From NCBI GenBank assembly GCA_041581635.1, contig JBFICW010000002.1, forward strand, positions 82,505 to 146,504: a DNA stretch of 64,000 bases, written 5' to 3'. The translations under genes and the position numbers were made by a program. The notes under the pieces were generated by a model. That model was not told the origin of the DNA, made no database searches, and was given only the letters and a program-made list of their open reading frames with translations. Numbering within the stretch: position 1 is the first letter of the stretch; each line of letters begins with the position of its first letter. Positions 17,412-26,306 of this stretch are shown piece by piece. This DNA comes from Porticoccus sp041581635. Its GTDB lineage: Bacteria > Pseudomonadota > Gammaproteobacteria > Pseudomonadales > Porticoccaceae.

Positions 17412-18284
17412 ATGAGTCATTTCAAACAACGCCTACCAGATTTTTTCCGGTTAATGCGCTTTGATAAGCCCATCGGCACCATGCTGTTACTTTGGCCTAC
17501 ACTCTGGGCCCTATGGCTTGCCGCAGGTGGTATACCCGATATAAAAAACCTGCTGATTTTTATCCCCGGTGTCATTTTGATGCGTGCCGCCGGCTGCGTG
17601 ATCAACGATTTTGCTGATCGACGTGTGGATGGCCATGTGGAGCGCACGCAAAACCGGCCCCTTCCACGTGGGACCATATCCTCCAAGGAAGCATTATTAC
17701 TATTTAGCTTTCTATGCCTCAGTGCATTTGGGCTGGTTCTGCTCACCAACCCATTAACCATCAAGCTCTCGTTTTTAGGTGTGGCACTTGCCGCCTGCTA
17801 CCCATTCATGAAACGTTATACCCATTTGCCCCAGCTGGTCCTCGGCGCCGCTTTTGCCTGGAGTATTCCCATGGCATTCTCCGCCCAAACTAATCAGTTA
17901 CCCACCGAACTTTGGGCACTTTATGCCGCTGTCATACTCTGGACTGTGGCCTACGATACGTTTTATGCCATGGTTGATCGCGATGACGATTTAAAAATTG
18001 GGGTCAAATCCACTGCCATCTTGTTTGGCGACATGGATATACCGATCACCGCCACCTTACAGATACTGGTGCTGATAGCACTTGCCATGACCGGTGCAAA
18101 TTTTGGCCGAGGGCTATGGTTTTTTCTCTCCCTTGTAGCAGCGGGGCTATTGTTCCTTTACCAGCAATTTTTAATTCGCCACCGAGAACGAGACAAATGC
18201 TTTCAAGCATTCCTCAACAACCACCTTGTGGGCGCAATCATATTTATTGGGCTGGCGCTGGACTACCAGATTGCGCCTGGCTAG
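17412..18284 (+). CDS. ubiA: 4-hydroxybenzoate octaprenyltransferase
   Basis: A 290-residue inner-membrane prenyltransferase with both Asp-rich motifs: INDFADRRVDGHVERT (about residue 65-80) and YAMVDRDDDLKIGVKSTA (about 182-199), which bind the magnesium-diphosphate. Eight or so hydrophobic helices surround them. It attaches the polyprenyl tail to 4-hydroxybenzoate, the second step of ubiquinone synthesis. The start ATG is seven bases past ubiC. Downstream, phoB-phoR follow on the same strand after a PHO box, the ubiC-ubiA-phoB-phoR order known from Pseudomonas. Confidence 0.96.
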   Translation: MSHFKQRLPDFFRLMRFDKPIGTMLLLWPTLWALWLAAGGIPDIKNLLIFIPGVILMRAAGCVINDFADRRVDGHVERTQNRPLPRGTISSKEALLLFSFLCLSAFGLVLLTNPLTIKLSFLGVALAACYPFMKRYTHLPQLVLGAAFAWSIPMAFSAQTNQLPTELWALYAAVILWTVAYDTFYAMVDRDDDLKIGVKSTAILFGDMDIPITATLQILVLIALAMTGANFGRGLWFFLSLVAAGLLFLYQQFLIRHRERDKCFQAFLNNHLVGAIIFIGLALDYQIAPG

Positions 18285-18304
18285 GAAACGCATACCCCAG
18301 GGTT

Positions 18305-18333
18305 GTGTCATCTCATTGTCATAACCATGTCAT
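18305..18333 (+). promoter_or_regulatory. Triple PHO box upstream of phoB
   Basis: Three direct repeats of the PHO half-site NTGTCAT lie at an exact 11-bp period: GTGTCAT (18305-18311), TTGTCAT (18316-18322) and ATGTCAT (18327-18333). They are separated by 4-bp spacers and end 35 bp before the phoB start. A possible -10 (GTTAAT, 18345-18350) follows about 11 bp downstream, the spacing used by PhoB. This predicts autoregulation of phoBR. Confidence 0.85.
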
Positions 18334-18368
18334 GTAATAGGCTTGTTAATTTCACTGATGACAAGATT

Positions 18369-19070
18369 ATGAGCAAAAAAACCATACTGGTCGTGGATGA
18401 TGAACCCGCCATTCGCGACATGATCAGCACAGCGCTCGATGTGGCAGGCTATGATTGTCTACAGGCAGAAAATGCCCAGCAGGCTCACGGCATGATTATC
18501 GATGATAAGCCCGATCTGGTTCTGCTGGACTGGATGATGCCTGGAACCAGTGGCATAGAATTAATCCGCAGGTTACAGCGGGATGAGCTGACCAACAATG
18601 TCCCGGTCATCATGCTTACCGCAAAGGCGGCCGAAGATAATATGGTTCAGGGATTGGAGGTAGGTGCAGATGATTACATCACCAAACCATTTTCCCCCAG
18701 AGCGCTCGTCGCCCGCATTAATGCTGTACTAAGACGCGCCGAATCAGAGCTACCACAAGAACCAATAGAAGTGGATCAGCTGCTCTTTGACCCGATCAGC
18801 CATAGGGTCACCATTTCCGGCCATGCCGTCACCATGGGGCCTACTGAATTCAAGCTCCTGAGTTTTTTCCTTACTCACCAAGAACGCGTCTATTCTCGCG
18901 ATCAAATCCTCGATCATGTGTGGGGCGGTAACGTCTACATGGATGAGCGCACCGTTGATGTTCATATTCGTCGTCTGCGCAAGGCAATATCACTTGAAGG
19001 CCATGACCGCTTCATTCAGACTGTGCGGGGCGCGGGCTACCGCTTCTCCACCAAGGTTGTTGAAGAATAG
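18369..19070 (+). CDS. phoB: Phosphate regulon response regulator PhoB
   Basis: A 233-residue OmpR/PhoB-type regulator. The frame extends upstream, but ATG at 18369 gives MSKKTILVVDDEPAIRDM, the usual receiver-domain start. The receiver has Asp-Asp at 11-12, the phospho-accepting Asp in LVLLDWMMPG (about 54), Thr in IMLTAKA (about 83) and Lys in DYITKPFSPR (about 105). The C-terminal winged helix ends with DERTVDVHIRRLRKAI and FIQTVRGAGYRFS. It activates phosphate-starvation genes after phosphorylation by PhoR, encoded 11 bp downstream. The upstream PHO box indicates self-activation. Confidence 0.96.
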   Translation: MSKKTILVVDDEPAIRDMISTALDVAGYDCLQAENAQQAHGMIIDDKPDLVLLDWMMPGTSGIELIRRLQRDELTNNVPVIMLTAKAAEDNMVQGLEVGADDYITKPFSPRALVARINAVLRRAESELPQEPIEVDQLLFDPISHRVTISGHAVTMGPTEFKLLSFFLTHQERVYSRDQILDHVWGGNVYMDERTVDVHIRRLRKAISLEGHDRFIQTVRGAGYRFSTKVVEE

Positions 19071-19081
19071 GAATCAGCCAC

Positions 19082-20362
19082 TTGCATAGAGGGCTTCAAA
19101 CAGAAATACAGCGGATCTTGCTGCTCAGCCTATTTCTGTTAATTTTTGGGTTTATAAATGGCTACCTGCTACTTACGTTACTCGTTGGCGGTGGCCTCTA
19201 CATGTTGTGGACCTTTTTCCACATTTCCAAACTTTACGACTGGTTGGACAAGGGCTGCTCTGGGCTACCTCCAGAGGCCAGTGGTGTTTGGGGCGATATG
19301 GCTGATTACCTGTATCGCATGCAAAAACGTAATGAGCGAGCCAAGCAAAGCCGAAAGGGGCTTTCAGAGCGAGTACGCAACATTACCGATGCGCTGGCCG
19401 ATGGCACACTCACACTTACCTCTGACCGCGTACTCGAATGGTGGAATCCCGCCGCCAAAAAATTATTGGGCCTGAAAAAAAGTGATCGCGGCCAATCTAT
19501 TATTAATCTGGTGCGCGACCCTCGGTTTGTGGCTTTTATTCAAAAAAAGACGCTAGACTCACCACTGGAACTAACCTCGCCCGAAGACCCCAGCAGAACC
19601 CTGTTATTTACTGCCGCCGAGTTCGGAGATGGCAATGTGATACTCGTAGTTCAAGACATCACTCGCATCAGCAACCTAGAACAAATGCGCCAGGACTTTG
19701 TCGCCAACATATCTCACGAGCTGCGCACACCTCTAACGGTTCTGTCGGGCTATATCGAAACCCTGCAGGACAATGCGGATCAGCTTCCAGACAACTGGAA
19801 AAAAGCGCTGGCACACATGCAACAACAAACTGACCGCATGAATGCGCTAGCCAATGATCTGGTCATGTTGTCACAGCTTGAATCGACTCGCGAATCACCC
19901 TCAAGCACACCCGTAAAAGTCCTTCCGTTACTGCAACAAATTGCCGATGATGCCAGCATGATTGCTGCTGATAACACCAAAATCACACTGAATTGCAATG
20001 CAGACATGTTCTTGAATGGCGAGTCAAAAGAACTCTACAGTGCTTTTTCAAATCTGGTATTCAATGCGATTAAGCACAACCCACAGGGCACCAGTGTAGC
20101 GATCAAGGGCTATGCCACCGACGATGCGAATATCATCGAAGTTGCCGATGATGGTAATGGTATTGACCCGAAACACATCTCTCGCCTTACCGAACGCTTT
20201 TACCGAGTTGATCAAAGCCGCGCCTCCAGTACTGGCGGCACCGGCTTGGGGCTGGCCATCGTCAAGCACGTACTGATGCGCCATGGAGGCCGTCTCAACA
20301 TTACAGCAACGCTGAGCAAAGGCAGCTGTTTCCAGTGTCGCTTTCCCAAACTCGATCAGTAG
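19082..20362 (+). CDS. phoR: Phosphate regulon sensor histidine kinase PhoR
   Basis: A 426-residue kinase. The start is TTG at 19082 with AGGAATCAG upstream; no in-frame ATG precedes the membrane part. Two N-terminal transmembrane segments with hardly any periplasmic loop (about residues 10-45) are typical of PhoR. They are followed by a PAS domain (about 95-200), HisKA with NISHELRTPLTVLSGYIETL (His at about 213), and HATPase with LVFNAIKHNP, ADDGNGIDPKH and GTGLGLAIVKH. It phosphorylates PhoB when phosphate is scarce, under control by Pst and PhoU. Those genes lie 13-18 kb away on the opposite strand. Confidence 0.95.
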   Translation: MHRGLQTEIQRILLLSLFLLIFGFINGYLLLTLLVGGGLYMLWTFFHISKLYDWLDKGCSGLPPEASGVWGDMADYLYRMQKRNERAKQSRKGLSERVRNITDALADGTLTLTSDRVLEWWNPAAKKLLGLKKSDRGQSIINLVRDPRFVAFIQKKTLDSPLELTSPEDPSRTLLFTAAEFGDGNVILVVQDITRISNLEQMRQDFVANISHELRTPLTVLSGYIETLQDNADQLPDNWKKALAHMQQQTDRMNALANDLVMLSQLESTRESPSSTPVKVLPLLQQIADDASMIAADNTKITLNCNADMFLNGESKELYSAFSNLVFNAIKHNPQGTSVAIKGYATDDANIIEVADDGNGIDPKHISRLTERFYRVDQSRASSTGGTGLGLAIVKHVLMRHGGRLNITATLSKGSCFQCRFPKLDQ

Positions 20363-20424
20363 CATAAAGTTACCGCTGCCGGCCCTATGGCAACCACCGA
20401 CGCCAGATACCCCAAGAACAAGGC

Positions 20425-21570
20425 ATGACTATAAAATATCGGACTCTATCGTCTATTGAGCAGTGCTCACCAACGCAGTGGAATGGGCTTTTTGCCAACG
20501 ATTATCCATTTCTACAGCACGGCTTTTTGTCGCTATTAGAATCCTCTGGTAGTGCTTGCACTGAAACGGGGTGGGAGCCTAAACATCTACTGCTGGAAGA
20601 GAATGGAGCTCTGGTTGCAGCACTGCCTCTCTACTTAAAAAGTCATTCGTGGGGCGAATATGTGTTTGACTGGTCCTGGGCTGAGGCCTACCAAGAACAC
20701 CACATCGACTACTATCCCAAACTACTCACCGCCATACCCTTCACCCCCGCCACAGGCCCCCGGATTGGCCTGGCTCCAGGCGTCAACTTAACCGACGTTA
20801 TGCCCTGTATGCTGAATGCCATCCATAATATTGCCGACCAGCACAATGCTTCGAGCTGGCACCTGCTATTTCCAGACCAAACTCTTGCCGCTGGCTTGAA
20901 AGGGATGGAATTGATGAAGCGCGTGGGAGCTCAGTATCACTGGATCAACCACAATTACAGCCACTTTGATGAATTTATCGGCACATTCACTTCAAGAAAG
21001 CGTAAAAACCTTAATCGTGAACGCCGCTCTGTCGCCCAGCAACAGCTCAGCGTACAGCGCCTAAAAGGAGCACAAATCACCCCGGACTGGTGGGAATTTT
21101 TTTACCTGATGTATCAACGCACTTACTTAAAACGCAACGGCAGCGGCGGCTATCTTACCAAGGCATTCTTCCTCCAACTGGGCGAATTAATAGACGAGCA
21201 ACTGATGATGGCCGTTGCCGAGGACAACCGTGGCAACAAAGTAGCTGCCGCCCTGTTTTTTTACGACAGCAACACGCTCTACGGGCGGTATTGGGGATGT
21301 ATTCAAGAGTGTGATTCCCTGCACTTTGAGCTCTGTTACTACCAGGGTATTGAATTTGCTATCGAACAGGGGATTTCACGCTTTGATGCCGGGGCCCAGG
21401 GAGAACACAAAATCAAACGTGGTTTTGAGCCCGTTGAGACCCGCTCTTTTCACTGGATCAAGCACCCAGGGTTTTCACATGCTATTGGCCGTTATCTCGC
21501 TCAGGAAAAAAATCATATAACGCACTATATGTTAGACGCCAGACAACAACTCCCATACAAAATATTATAA
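20425..21570 (+). CDS. FemAB-like GNAT N-acyltransferase (DUF482)
   Basis: A 381-residue protein of the DUF482/FemAB-like acyltransferase family. Recognised segments are PFLQHGFLSLLESSGS (about 27), ALPLYLKSHSWGEYVFDWSWAEAY (about 72-95), RKRKNLNRERR (about 192), and the family C-terminal QGEHKIKRGFEPVETRSFHW (about 329-348). Members are annotated as possible peptidoglycan or amino-acyl N-acyltransferases, but I know of no defined substrate for this branch. No signal peptide, so it is cytoplasmic. It follows phoR by 62 bp on the same strand; a functional link with phosphate sensing is not evident. Confidence 0.82.
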   Translation: MTIKYRTLSSIEQCSPTQWNGLFANDYPFLQHGFLSLLESSGSACTETGWEPKHLLLEENGALVAALPLYLKSHSWGEYVFDWSWAEAYQEHHIDYYPKLLTAIPFTPATGPRIGLAPGVNLTDVMPCMLNAIHNIADQHNASSWHLLFPDQTLAAGLKGMELMKRVGAQYHWINHNYSHFDEFIGTFTSRKRKNLNRERRSVAQQQLSVQRLKGAQITPDWWEFFYLMYQRTYLKRNGSGGYLTKAFFLQLGELIDEQLMMAVAEDNRGNKVAAALFFYDSNTLYGRYWGCIQECDSLHFELCYYQGIEFAIEQGISRFDAGAQGEHKIKRGFEPVETRSFHWIKHPGFSHAIGRYLAQEKNHITHYMLDARQQLPYKIL

Positions 21571-21635
21571 GTAATAATTTATCCTGCTATTCTTTAAGCA
21601 AGTACCTTCACAAACTAAACACTAGGAAGACGTTC

Positions 21636-22196
21636 ATGAAAAAGCCGGTATGGCTCGCCACATTCAAACTCATAGCACTAGCGCTCACAGCCCAATTTCT
21701 GTTAGCCACCTCAACCCATGCTGCCAGCAAAGTAGAAATTGACCTCTATGCCGAAGAAGCCATGAAGCAGTTTCAGAAACAAACCAGCGCTGGCGTACAG
21801 CTCGCCGCGAGAGCCAAGGGTATTTTGATTTTCCCCAAGGTCTATAAAGCCGGTTTCGGTATAGGTGGTGAGTATGGTGAGGGGGTTTTAAAAATAAAGG
21901 GGACAACGGTTGGCTACTACAGCACTGCCGCCGCCTCTATTGGCTTTCAGATGGGCGCACAAATGAAGTCACAAATTATTTTATTTATGACAGATGCCGC
22001 ACTGAATAAGTTTCGTAACAGTGAGGGCTGGGAAGCTGGCGTCGATGGTAGCGTAGCCATTGCCACGATTGGCGCTGGTGGAGAAATCGACACCCATACG
22101 GCACAGCAATCCATTATCGGATTTATTTTTTCCAACAAAGGGCTAATGTTTAACTTGAATCTCGAAGGAACAAAAATTACTCCGATTGTTCGTTAA
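21636..22196 (+). CDS. SYLF/YSC84-domain lipid-binding protein
   Basis: A 186-residue exported protein. The signal peptide (residues 1 to about 30) ends in STHAAS. The mature part is a SYLF domain: QKQTSAGVQLAARAKGILIF with FPKVYKAGFGIGGEYGEGVL (about 66-85), and AIATIGAGGEIDTHTA (about 146) with the glycine-rich turn. SYLF domains bind phospholipids, and bacterial secreted forms are of unknown role in the periplasm or outer membrane. AAGACG precedes the ATG at 21636. It stands alone: convergent with the 22319-22711 gene, with a GC hairpin (22219-22241) between them that lacks a T run. Confidence 0.85.
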   Translation: MKKPVWLATFKLIALALTAQFLLATSTHAASKVEIDLYAEEAMKQFQKQTSAGVQLAARAKGILIFPKVYKAGFGIGGEYGEGVLKIKGTTVGYYSTAAASIGFQMGAQMKSQIILFMTDAALNKFRNSEGWEAGVDGSVAIATIGAGGEIDTHTAQQSIIGFIFSNKGLMFNLNLEGTKITPIVR

Positions 22197-22318
22197 TTGT
22201 TCTACAACTCACCAAGATGGGCTGACCACTATGGTTGGCCCACTCCGGTAGCGCCCATGAACCGATGAGACTTAAGCACAGCGTTGTTTGCGTAGCCACA
22301 ACACACTTAACAGCACTG

Positions 22319-22711
22319 TTATTTTGAAAGCTTTATAGTCATTGCCGTCACAACACCCCAAACCCAGTTGAAAAACAAGACAACTACCGGCGTAAACATC
22401 CCCAGCTCTAGCCCCGCTATCCCCTTATGCGCCTTCAAAGGAAAAACCACAAACAACTGAACTACCGTCGGAAACAAGCTCAGGATTGAACCTTTTAACA
22501 GCAATCTTGACGGCATCATTGGAAGGATAAACAGCAGCCCCCATAGCCCACCCCAAACGAGTCGTGGATACAGCCAGCTTGGCGTTAAACCGGGCATAAT
22601 CGAAACACCCAATAAGGAATTAAACCCCAGCTGGCCAAACTGCCAAACAACAAGGCTGTTGGCCAGTGCACCCAGGCAACCTGCGGCAAAGAAAATAAGG
22701 AGTGTTTTCAT
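22319..22711 (-). CDS. Small four-helix inner membrane protein of unknown function
   Basis: A 130-residue, very hydrophobic protein with about four predicted membrane segments: residues 1-22, 50-70, 74-92 and 105-126. A conserved-looking core reads FPLKAHKGIAGLELG between helices three and four. I do not recognise a characterised family, though similar small membrane proteins occur in gammaproteobacteria. It is the last gene of a minus-strand run (yaaA, DUF938 methyltransferase, ICMT-like methyltransferase, then this one 45 bp later). Its role is unknown. Confidence 0.6.
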   Translation of the reverse strand: MKTLLIFFAAGCLGALANSLVVWQFGQLGFNSLLGVSIMPGLTPSWLYPRLVWGGLWGLLFILPMMPSRLLLKGSILSLFPTVVQLFVVFPLKAHKGIAGLELGMFTPVVVLFFNWVWGVVTAMTIKLSK

Positions 22712-22756
22712 CTATTAGCCTTCTGCCTATTACTTTAAAACAATGCTGCAGCTCGA

Positions 22757-23242
22757 TTACAACCAGCGCCGTACCGATGCACAATAATCGACGTAATCGG
22801 TGCCAAATTTGGCACTCAGCTGCTGCTCTTCGGGGGCAATCTGAAGCTGAGTGATTGCCCAGATAAACAGGGGTAATCCGGCACAAGCATACAAACTAGA
22901 CAGATGAATATTCCAGGCAACCAATAGCAGGATCAAGCCCAAATACATAGGGTTTCGGGAATAATTGTATAAACCTACGGTAACTAATTTGGTGGATAGA
23001 CCCGGATCCCTTGGATCAACTGTTGTCTCCAACTTATAGAGGGTGAAGACCGCCACGCTGATAACGGTTAATCCGGCAGCAACAAATAGCATCAGCAGTA
23101 ACCCCTGCCAAGTTGAATAGGTTTCCCCGGTATCCAGCCAGCGGGCAATTGCCCACATGAAAACAGCAACGAGCAACAACAATGCCAGAGGCGGAATTTT
23201 TAATGCGAGTTTTGGTATTATGAGCTTCAATCTCTTTGCCAC
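22757..23242 (-). CDS. Isoprenylcysteine carboxyl methyltransferase/PEMT-like membrane protein
   Basis: A 161-residue membrane protein with GTG start at 23242. Three to four hydrophobic segments are followed by the PEMT/ICMT signature: VTVGLYNYSRNPMYLGLILL (about 87-106), then EEQQLSAKFGTDYVDYCASV with the conserved Glu and Tyr at the C-terminal end. Bacterial members are SAM-dependent methyltransferases of lipids or unknown small molecules. The start overlaps the end of the DUF938 gene by 16 bases, so translation is coupled. Two methyltransferases of different folds in one transcript hint at a shared pathway, which I cannot name. Confidence 0.78.
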   Translation of the reverse strand: MAKRLKLIIPKLALKIPPLALLLLVAVFMWAIARWLDTGETYSTWQGLLLMLFVAAGLTVISVAVFTLYKLETTVDPRDPGLSTKLVTVGLYNYSRNPMYLGLILLLVAWNIHLSSLYACAGLPLFIWAITQLQIAPEEQQLSAKFGTDYVDYCASVRRWL

Positions 23243-23823
23243 ACCAATAGCCTGTTGTTCGCGGGCATTTCATTGTCCTCAATAAGAAATAGGCCAGCCT
23301 TTTCGGCTAACCCATTCACCGCTTCAAAATCACGAATGCCCTGATGTGGCGCTTGCTGCTTCAACCATTGATCAAAACGCGCATTGCTGTCACTGGTGAA
23401 CTGGCCGTTGTAGTTAAAGGGTCCGTAGATCGCCAATATCGCCTTTGGCTCCAGCAATGACTCCAACCCAACAAATAAATTAACCACGGAATCCCACGCC
23501 ATAATATGACAAGTGTTAGCCGTGAACACCGCATCTACAGAGGCCAGAGGCCAAGGTGCATTGTCGGCATTGAGGGAGAGGGGGCGACGAAGATTCGGGG
23601 CCGGGGACTCATCCAGCCAGGCATTGATTCCCGGGTGATTAACCTCGAGATCGGCGGTTTGCCATATCAAGTGGGGCAATCGGGGCGCACAGTACACTGC
23701 ATGCTGGCCCGTGCCACTACCAATTTCCAATAGCTGCTTGCGGTCGGCAAGCACCCGAAGTAACACCTCTAAAATCGGCTGCTGGTTATTTTGACACGCT
23801 TGGGAAAAGGGTTTTTGTATCAT
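23227..23823 (-). CDS. DUF938 family SAM-dependent methyltransferase
   Basis: A 198-residue class I methyltransferase of the DUF938 family. It begins with FSQACQNNQQPILEVL, typical of the family, followed by motif I LLEIGSGTGQHAVY (about residues 32-45), LSLNADNAPWPLASVDAVF (about 83) and HIMAWDSVVNLF. The acceptor is unknown; the family is widespread and uncharacterised. It begins six bases after the yaaA stop and overlaps the next methyltransferase gene, so yaaA, this gene and the ICMT-like gene form one operon. Confidence 0.85.
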   Translation of the reverse strand: MIQKPFSQACQNNQQPILEVLLRVLADRKQLLEIGSGTGQHAVYCAPRLPHLIWQTADLEVNHPGINAWLDESPAPNLRRPLSLNADNAPWPLASVDAVFTANTCHIMAWDSVVNLFVGLESLLEPKAILAIYGPFNYNGQFTSDSNARFDQWLKQQAPHQGIRDFEAVNGLAEKAGLFLIEDNEMPANNRLLVWQRD

Positions 23824-23829
23824 TTTGCG

Positions 23830-24606
23830 CTAGTCCGCCAGATCTCTGGTAAAGACCCATTCACGTGCCGATGACATGGCGGGGTTATAGTGGTAACCGG
23901 CCACATCGAATTGTTTAACCTGCTCGGGGTCTTCAATCTGGTTTTCGATGATATACCGGCTCATTAAACCTCGTGCCTTTTTGGCGTAGAAACTGATAAT
24001 TTTGTATTTATCATTTTTCCAATCCTTAAACACAGGGGTAATCACTTCGGCGTTCAGGTGACTAGGTTTAACCGATTTGAAGTATTCATTGGAGGCCAAA
24101 TTGATGAGCACCTGGCTCTTTTCTATATTGAGCGTTTGATTTAACCCCTCGGTAATCTTGTCACCCCAGAATTCATAGAGGTTTTTACCGCGGGAATTCA
24201 CAAACTTTGTGCCCATTTCCAGGCGGTAGGGCTGCATCAAATCCAGAGGGCGCAACAAACCGTAGAGACCAGACAAAATACGCAGGTGATCTTGTGCCCA
24301 TTGCAGCTGATTTTCAGACAAAGTCTCAGCATCCAACCCAGTATATACATCACCCTTGAAGGCCAACACGGATTGCTTGGCATTGTCCGGAGTAAACTCT
24401 GGCTGCCAATTGAGATAACGACCAAAGTTCAGATCACCCAACTTGGCACTAATACCCATCAAGTCGGAGACTTCTGGCGGAGATAACTGTCTAAGCTGGG
24501 CGATTAATTCAGCGGAGTCATCCAAATACTCCGGCACACTGAAGAATGTGGTCGAAGCTGGTGTTTCATAATCCAATGTTTTCGCAGGAGAAATTACCAC
24601 TAACAT
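23830..24606 (-). CDS. yaaA: Peroxide stress protein YaaA (DUF328)
   Basis: A 258-residue protein of normal family length. It begins MLVVISPAKTLDYE, with SGLYGLLRPLDLMQPYRLEM (about residues 117-136), LINLASNEYFKSV (about 171) and FYAKKARGLMSRYII (about 208), all diagnostic of YaaA. E. coli YaaA is an OxyR-induced DNA-binding protein that lowers intracellular iron damage during peroxide stress. OxyR is encoded elsewhere in this window. It is first in a minus-strand operon with the DUF938 methyltransferase and divergent from the M48 peptidase gene. Confidence 0.93.
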   Translation of the reverse strand: MLVVISPAKTLDYETPASTTFFSVPEYLDDSAELIAQLRQLSPPEVSDLMGISAKLGDLNFGRYLNWQPEFTPDNAKQSVLAFKGDVYTGLDAETLSENQLQWAQDHLRILSGLYGLLRPLDLMQPYRLEMGTKFVNSRGKNLYEFWGDKITEGLNQTLNIEKSQVLINLASNEYFKSVKPSHLNAEVITPVFKDWKNDKYKIISFYAKKARGLMSRYIIENQIEDPEQVKQFDVAGYHYNPAMSSAREWVFTRDLAD

Positions 24607-24743
24607 TGCTGTACCTTATATGACTTTATGGCGTAATAATGTTGCTATTAACTCATTCAGTATTGGGGTTAAAGATAAACCATTTACACTGGTGTGCTGT
24701 TCATTATACTCATTTCAACTTTTCCAGCCCGAAGGGATTTTTC

Positions 24744-26300
24744 ATGAACCGGATTCTAAAACTTTCCGTCGCTATCATCGCACTAGCCTCGACAATCACT
24801 GGCTGTTCAGTGAACCCCGTCACGGGCGCGACTGAGTTTTCACTGGTCTCCGCAGAACAAGAAGTGGCCATAGGATCTAATAATTATGCCCCATCACAAC
24901 AGTCTCAAGGTGGTCGCTACTATATCGATCCCGACCTACAGCTCTATATAAGCGAAGTGGGCAGAAAGCTTGCCGCCGTCAGCGACCGTCCTAATCTACC
25001 CTACGAATTTGTGGTGCTTAATAACTCGACCCCCAATGCCTGGGCACTGCCCGGCGGCAAAATTGCCGTCAATCGCGGACTGTTACTCCATTTGGACGAT
25101 GAATCAGAACTCGCCGCAGTACTCGGCCATGAAATTGTTCACGCCGCAGCCCGCCACAGTGCTGCGCAAATGACACGTGGCACTTTTATTGGCCTTGGCA
25201 CCGCAGCCCTTGGTGTTGTTGGTGAAAGCTATGGGTTGGGGCAAACGGGTGCTCAGTTTGCCCAAATGGGAGCCGCCGCCTGGATGGCAAAATATGGTAG
25301 AGATGATGAACTGGAGGCCGATGCCTACGGTATGGAATATCTTGCCAAAGCCGGATACGACCCCTACGGTGGGGTTAAAGTACAAGAAACCTTTGTGAAG
25401 CTCAGCAAGGGTCATCAGCAAGATTTTTTTAGTGCTCTTTTTGCCAGTCACCCACCGTCACAGGAGCGTGTCGACACCAATCGCATCAAGGCCGCCAGCT
25501 TACCCAAAGGCATTACAAACCGGGATCGCTACCAGCGTAAGATTTCAAAGCTGAAGCGAGATAAGCCCGCCTACGATGCAGAAATGGCCGCAATCAAGGC
25601 GCTGAATGCCAAAGATGCAACAATAGCTTTAGCTCAATTGGACAAGGCTATCAAAATTCAACCCGATGAAAGTTCCTTTTGGGAACTGCGCGGACATGCC
25701 TGGAAAATGAAAGACAATGTAGCCAATGCGGAAAAAGCCTTTTCCACCGCCATTAGCAAAAATCCGGATTTATTTAGCCATTACCTGTACCGCGGGATCG
25801 TTCGCTTTGAGCAAAATAATCACCTGGCGGCAAAAGCTGATCTGGAAAAAAGCTATCGATTACTTGCCACCCCACCCGCCAGCTACTACCTCGGTGAAAT
25901 TGCATTAGGGGAAGGCCACAAGCAGAAAGCCATTCAATATTTTCAAGAGGCCGCTCAAGGCAGTAGTGATTTGGCCAAAAAAGCTCAGGCTCGCCTGGCT
26001 GTACTGGAGCTGGCTACAGAACCCCACAAATATATTCTCAGCAAGGTGCTGCTTGGCGATGACGGATACCTGAGAATTGTGGTGAAAAATAACAGCCCCG
26101 TTACTGTGACCAATGTTCAGCTCCAACTGTCGGAAATGGCAAATGCCTTTATGGTCGCCGGCAGCTCTAGTTTAAATGGCCCCCAACAACTTAATCCGGG
26201 CGCTCAGAGCACTATCAATACTCGCATAGGTCCATTTAATGAGACTGCCGAAATCGCCAAATACCGTATCAAGGTGGTGAAAGTACAGGTTCCTGAATAA
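24744..26300 (+). CDS. M48 metalloprotease lipoprotein with TPR-like repeats
   Basis: A 518-residue lipoprotein. ATG at 24744 is chosen because GAAGGGA precedes it and it gives a signal peptide ending in the lipobox TITGC (Cys21); the frame is open 35 codons further up. The catalytic zinc site HEIVH is at 129-133, with the third ligand in DELEADAYG (about 188-196). After the protease come TPR-like helices (about 300-420) and a C-terminal beta-rich domain (about 425-518). The first part resembles BepA and LoiP, which handle outer-membrane proteins in the periplasm. The tail is extra compared with BepA. It is convergent with the LysR gene. Confidence 0.9.
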   Translation: MNRILKLSVAIIALASTITGCSVNPVTGATEFSLVSAEQEVAIGSNNYAPSQQSQGGRYYIDPDLQLYISEVGRKLAAVSDRPNLPYEFVVLNNSTPNAWALPGGKIAVNRGLLLHLDDESELAAVLGHEIVHAAARHSAAQMTRGTFIGLGTAALGVVGESYGLGQTGAQFAQMGAAAWMAKYGRDDELEADAYGMEYLAKAGYDPYGGVKVQETFVKLSKGHQQDFFSALFASHPPSQERVDTNRIKAASLPKGITNRDRYQRKISKLKRDKPAYDAEMAAIKALNAKDATIALAQLDKAIKIQPDESSFWELRGHAWKMKDNVANAEKAFSTAISKNPDLFSHYLYRGIVRFEQNNHLAAKADLEKSYRLLATPPASYYLGEIALGEGHKQKAIQYFQEAAQGSSDLAKKAQARLAVLELATEPHKYILSKVLLGDDGYLRIVVKNNSPVTVTNVQLQLSEMANAFMVAGSSSLNGPQQLNPGAQSTINTRIGPFNETAEIAKYRIKVVKVQVPE

Positions 26301-26306
26301 AAGCGG

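Noticed and set aside
17659..17674. CTTCCACGTGGGAC inside ubiA as a third parS site
   Set aside because: Matches only 12 of 16 positions and breaks the palindrome at the outer bases, where the two recF copies are exact.
22219..22241. GGGCTGACC/GGTTGGCCC hairpin after the SYLF gene as a terminator
   Set aside because: The stem contains two G-T pairs and no T run follows on either strand.
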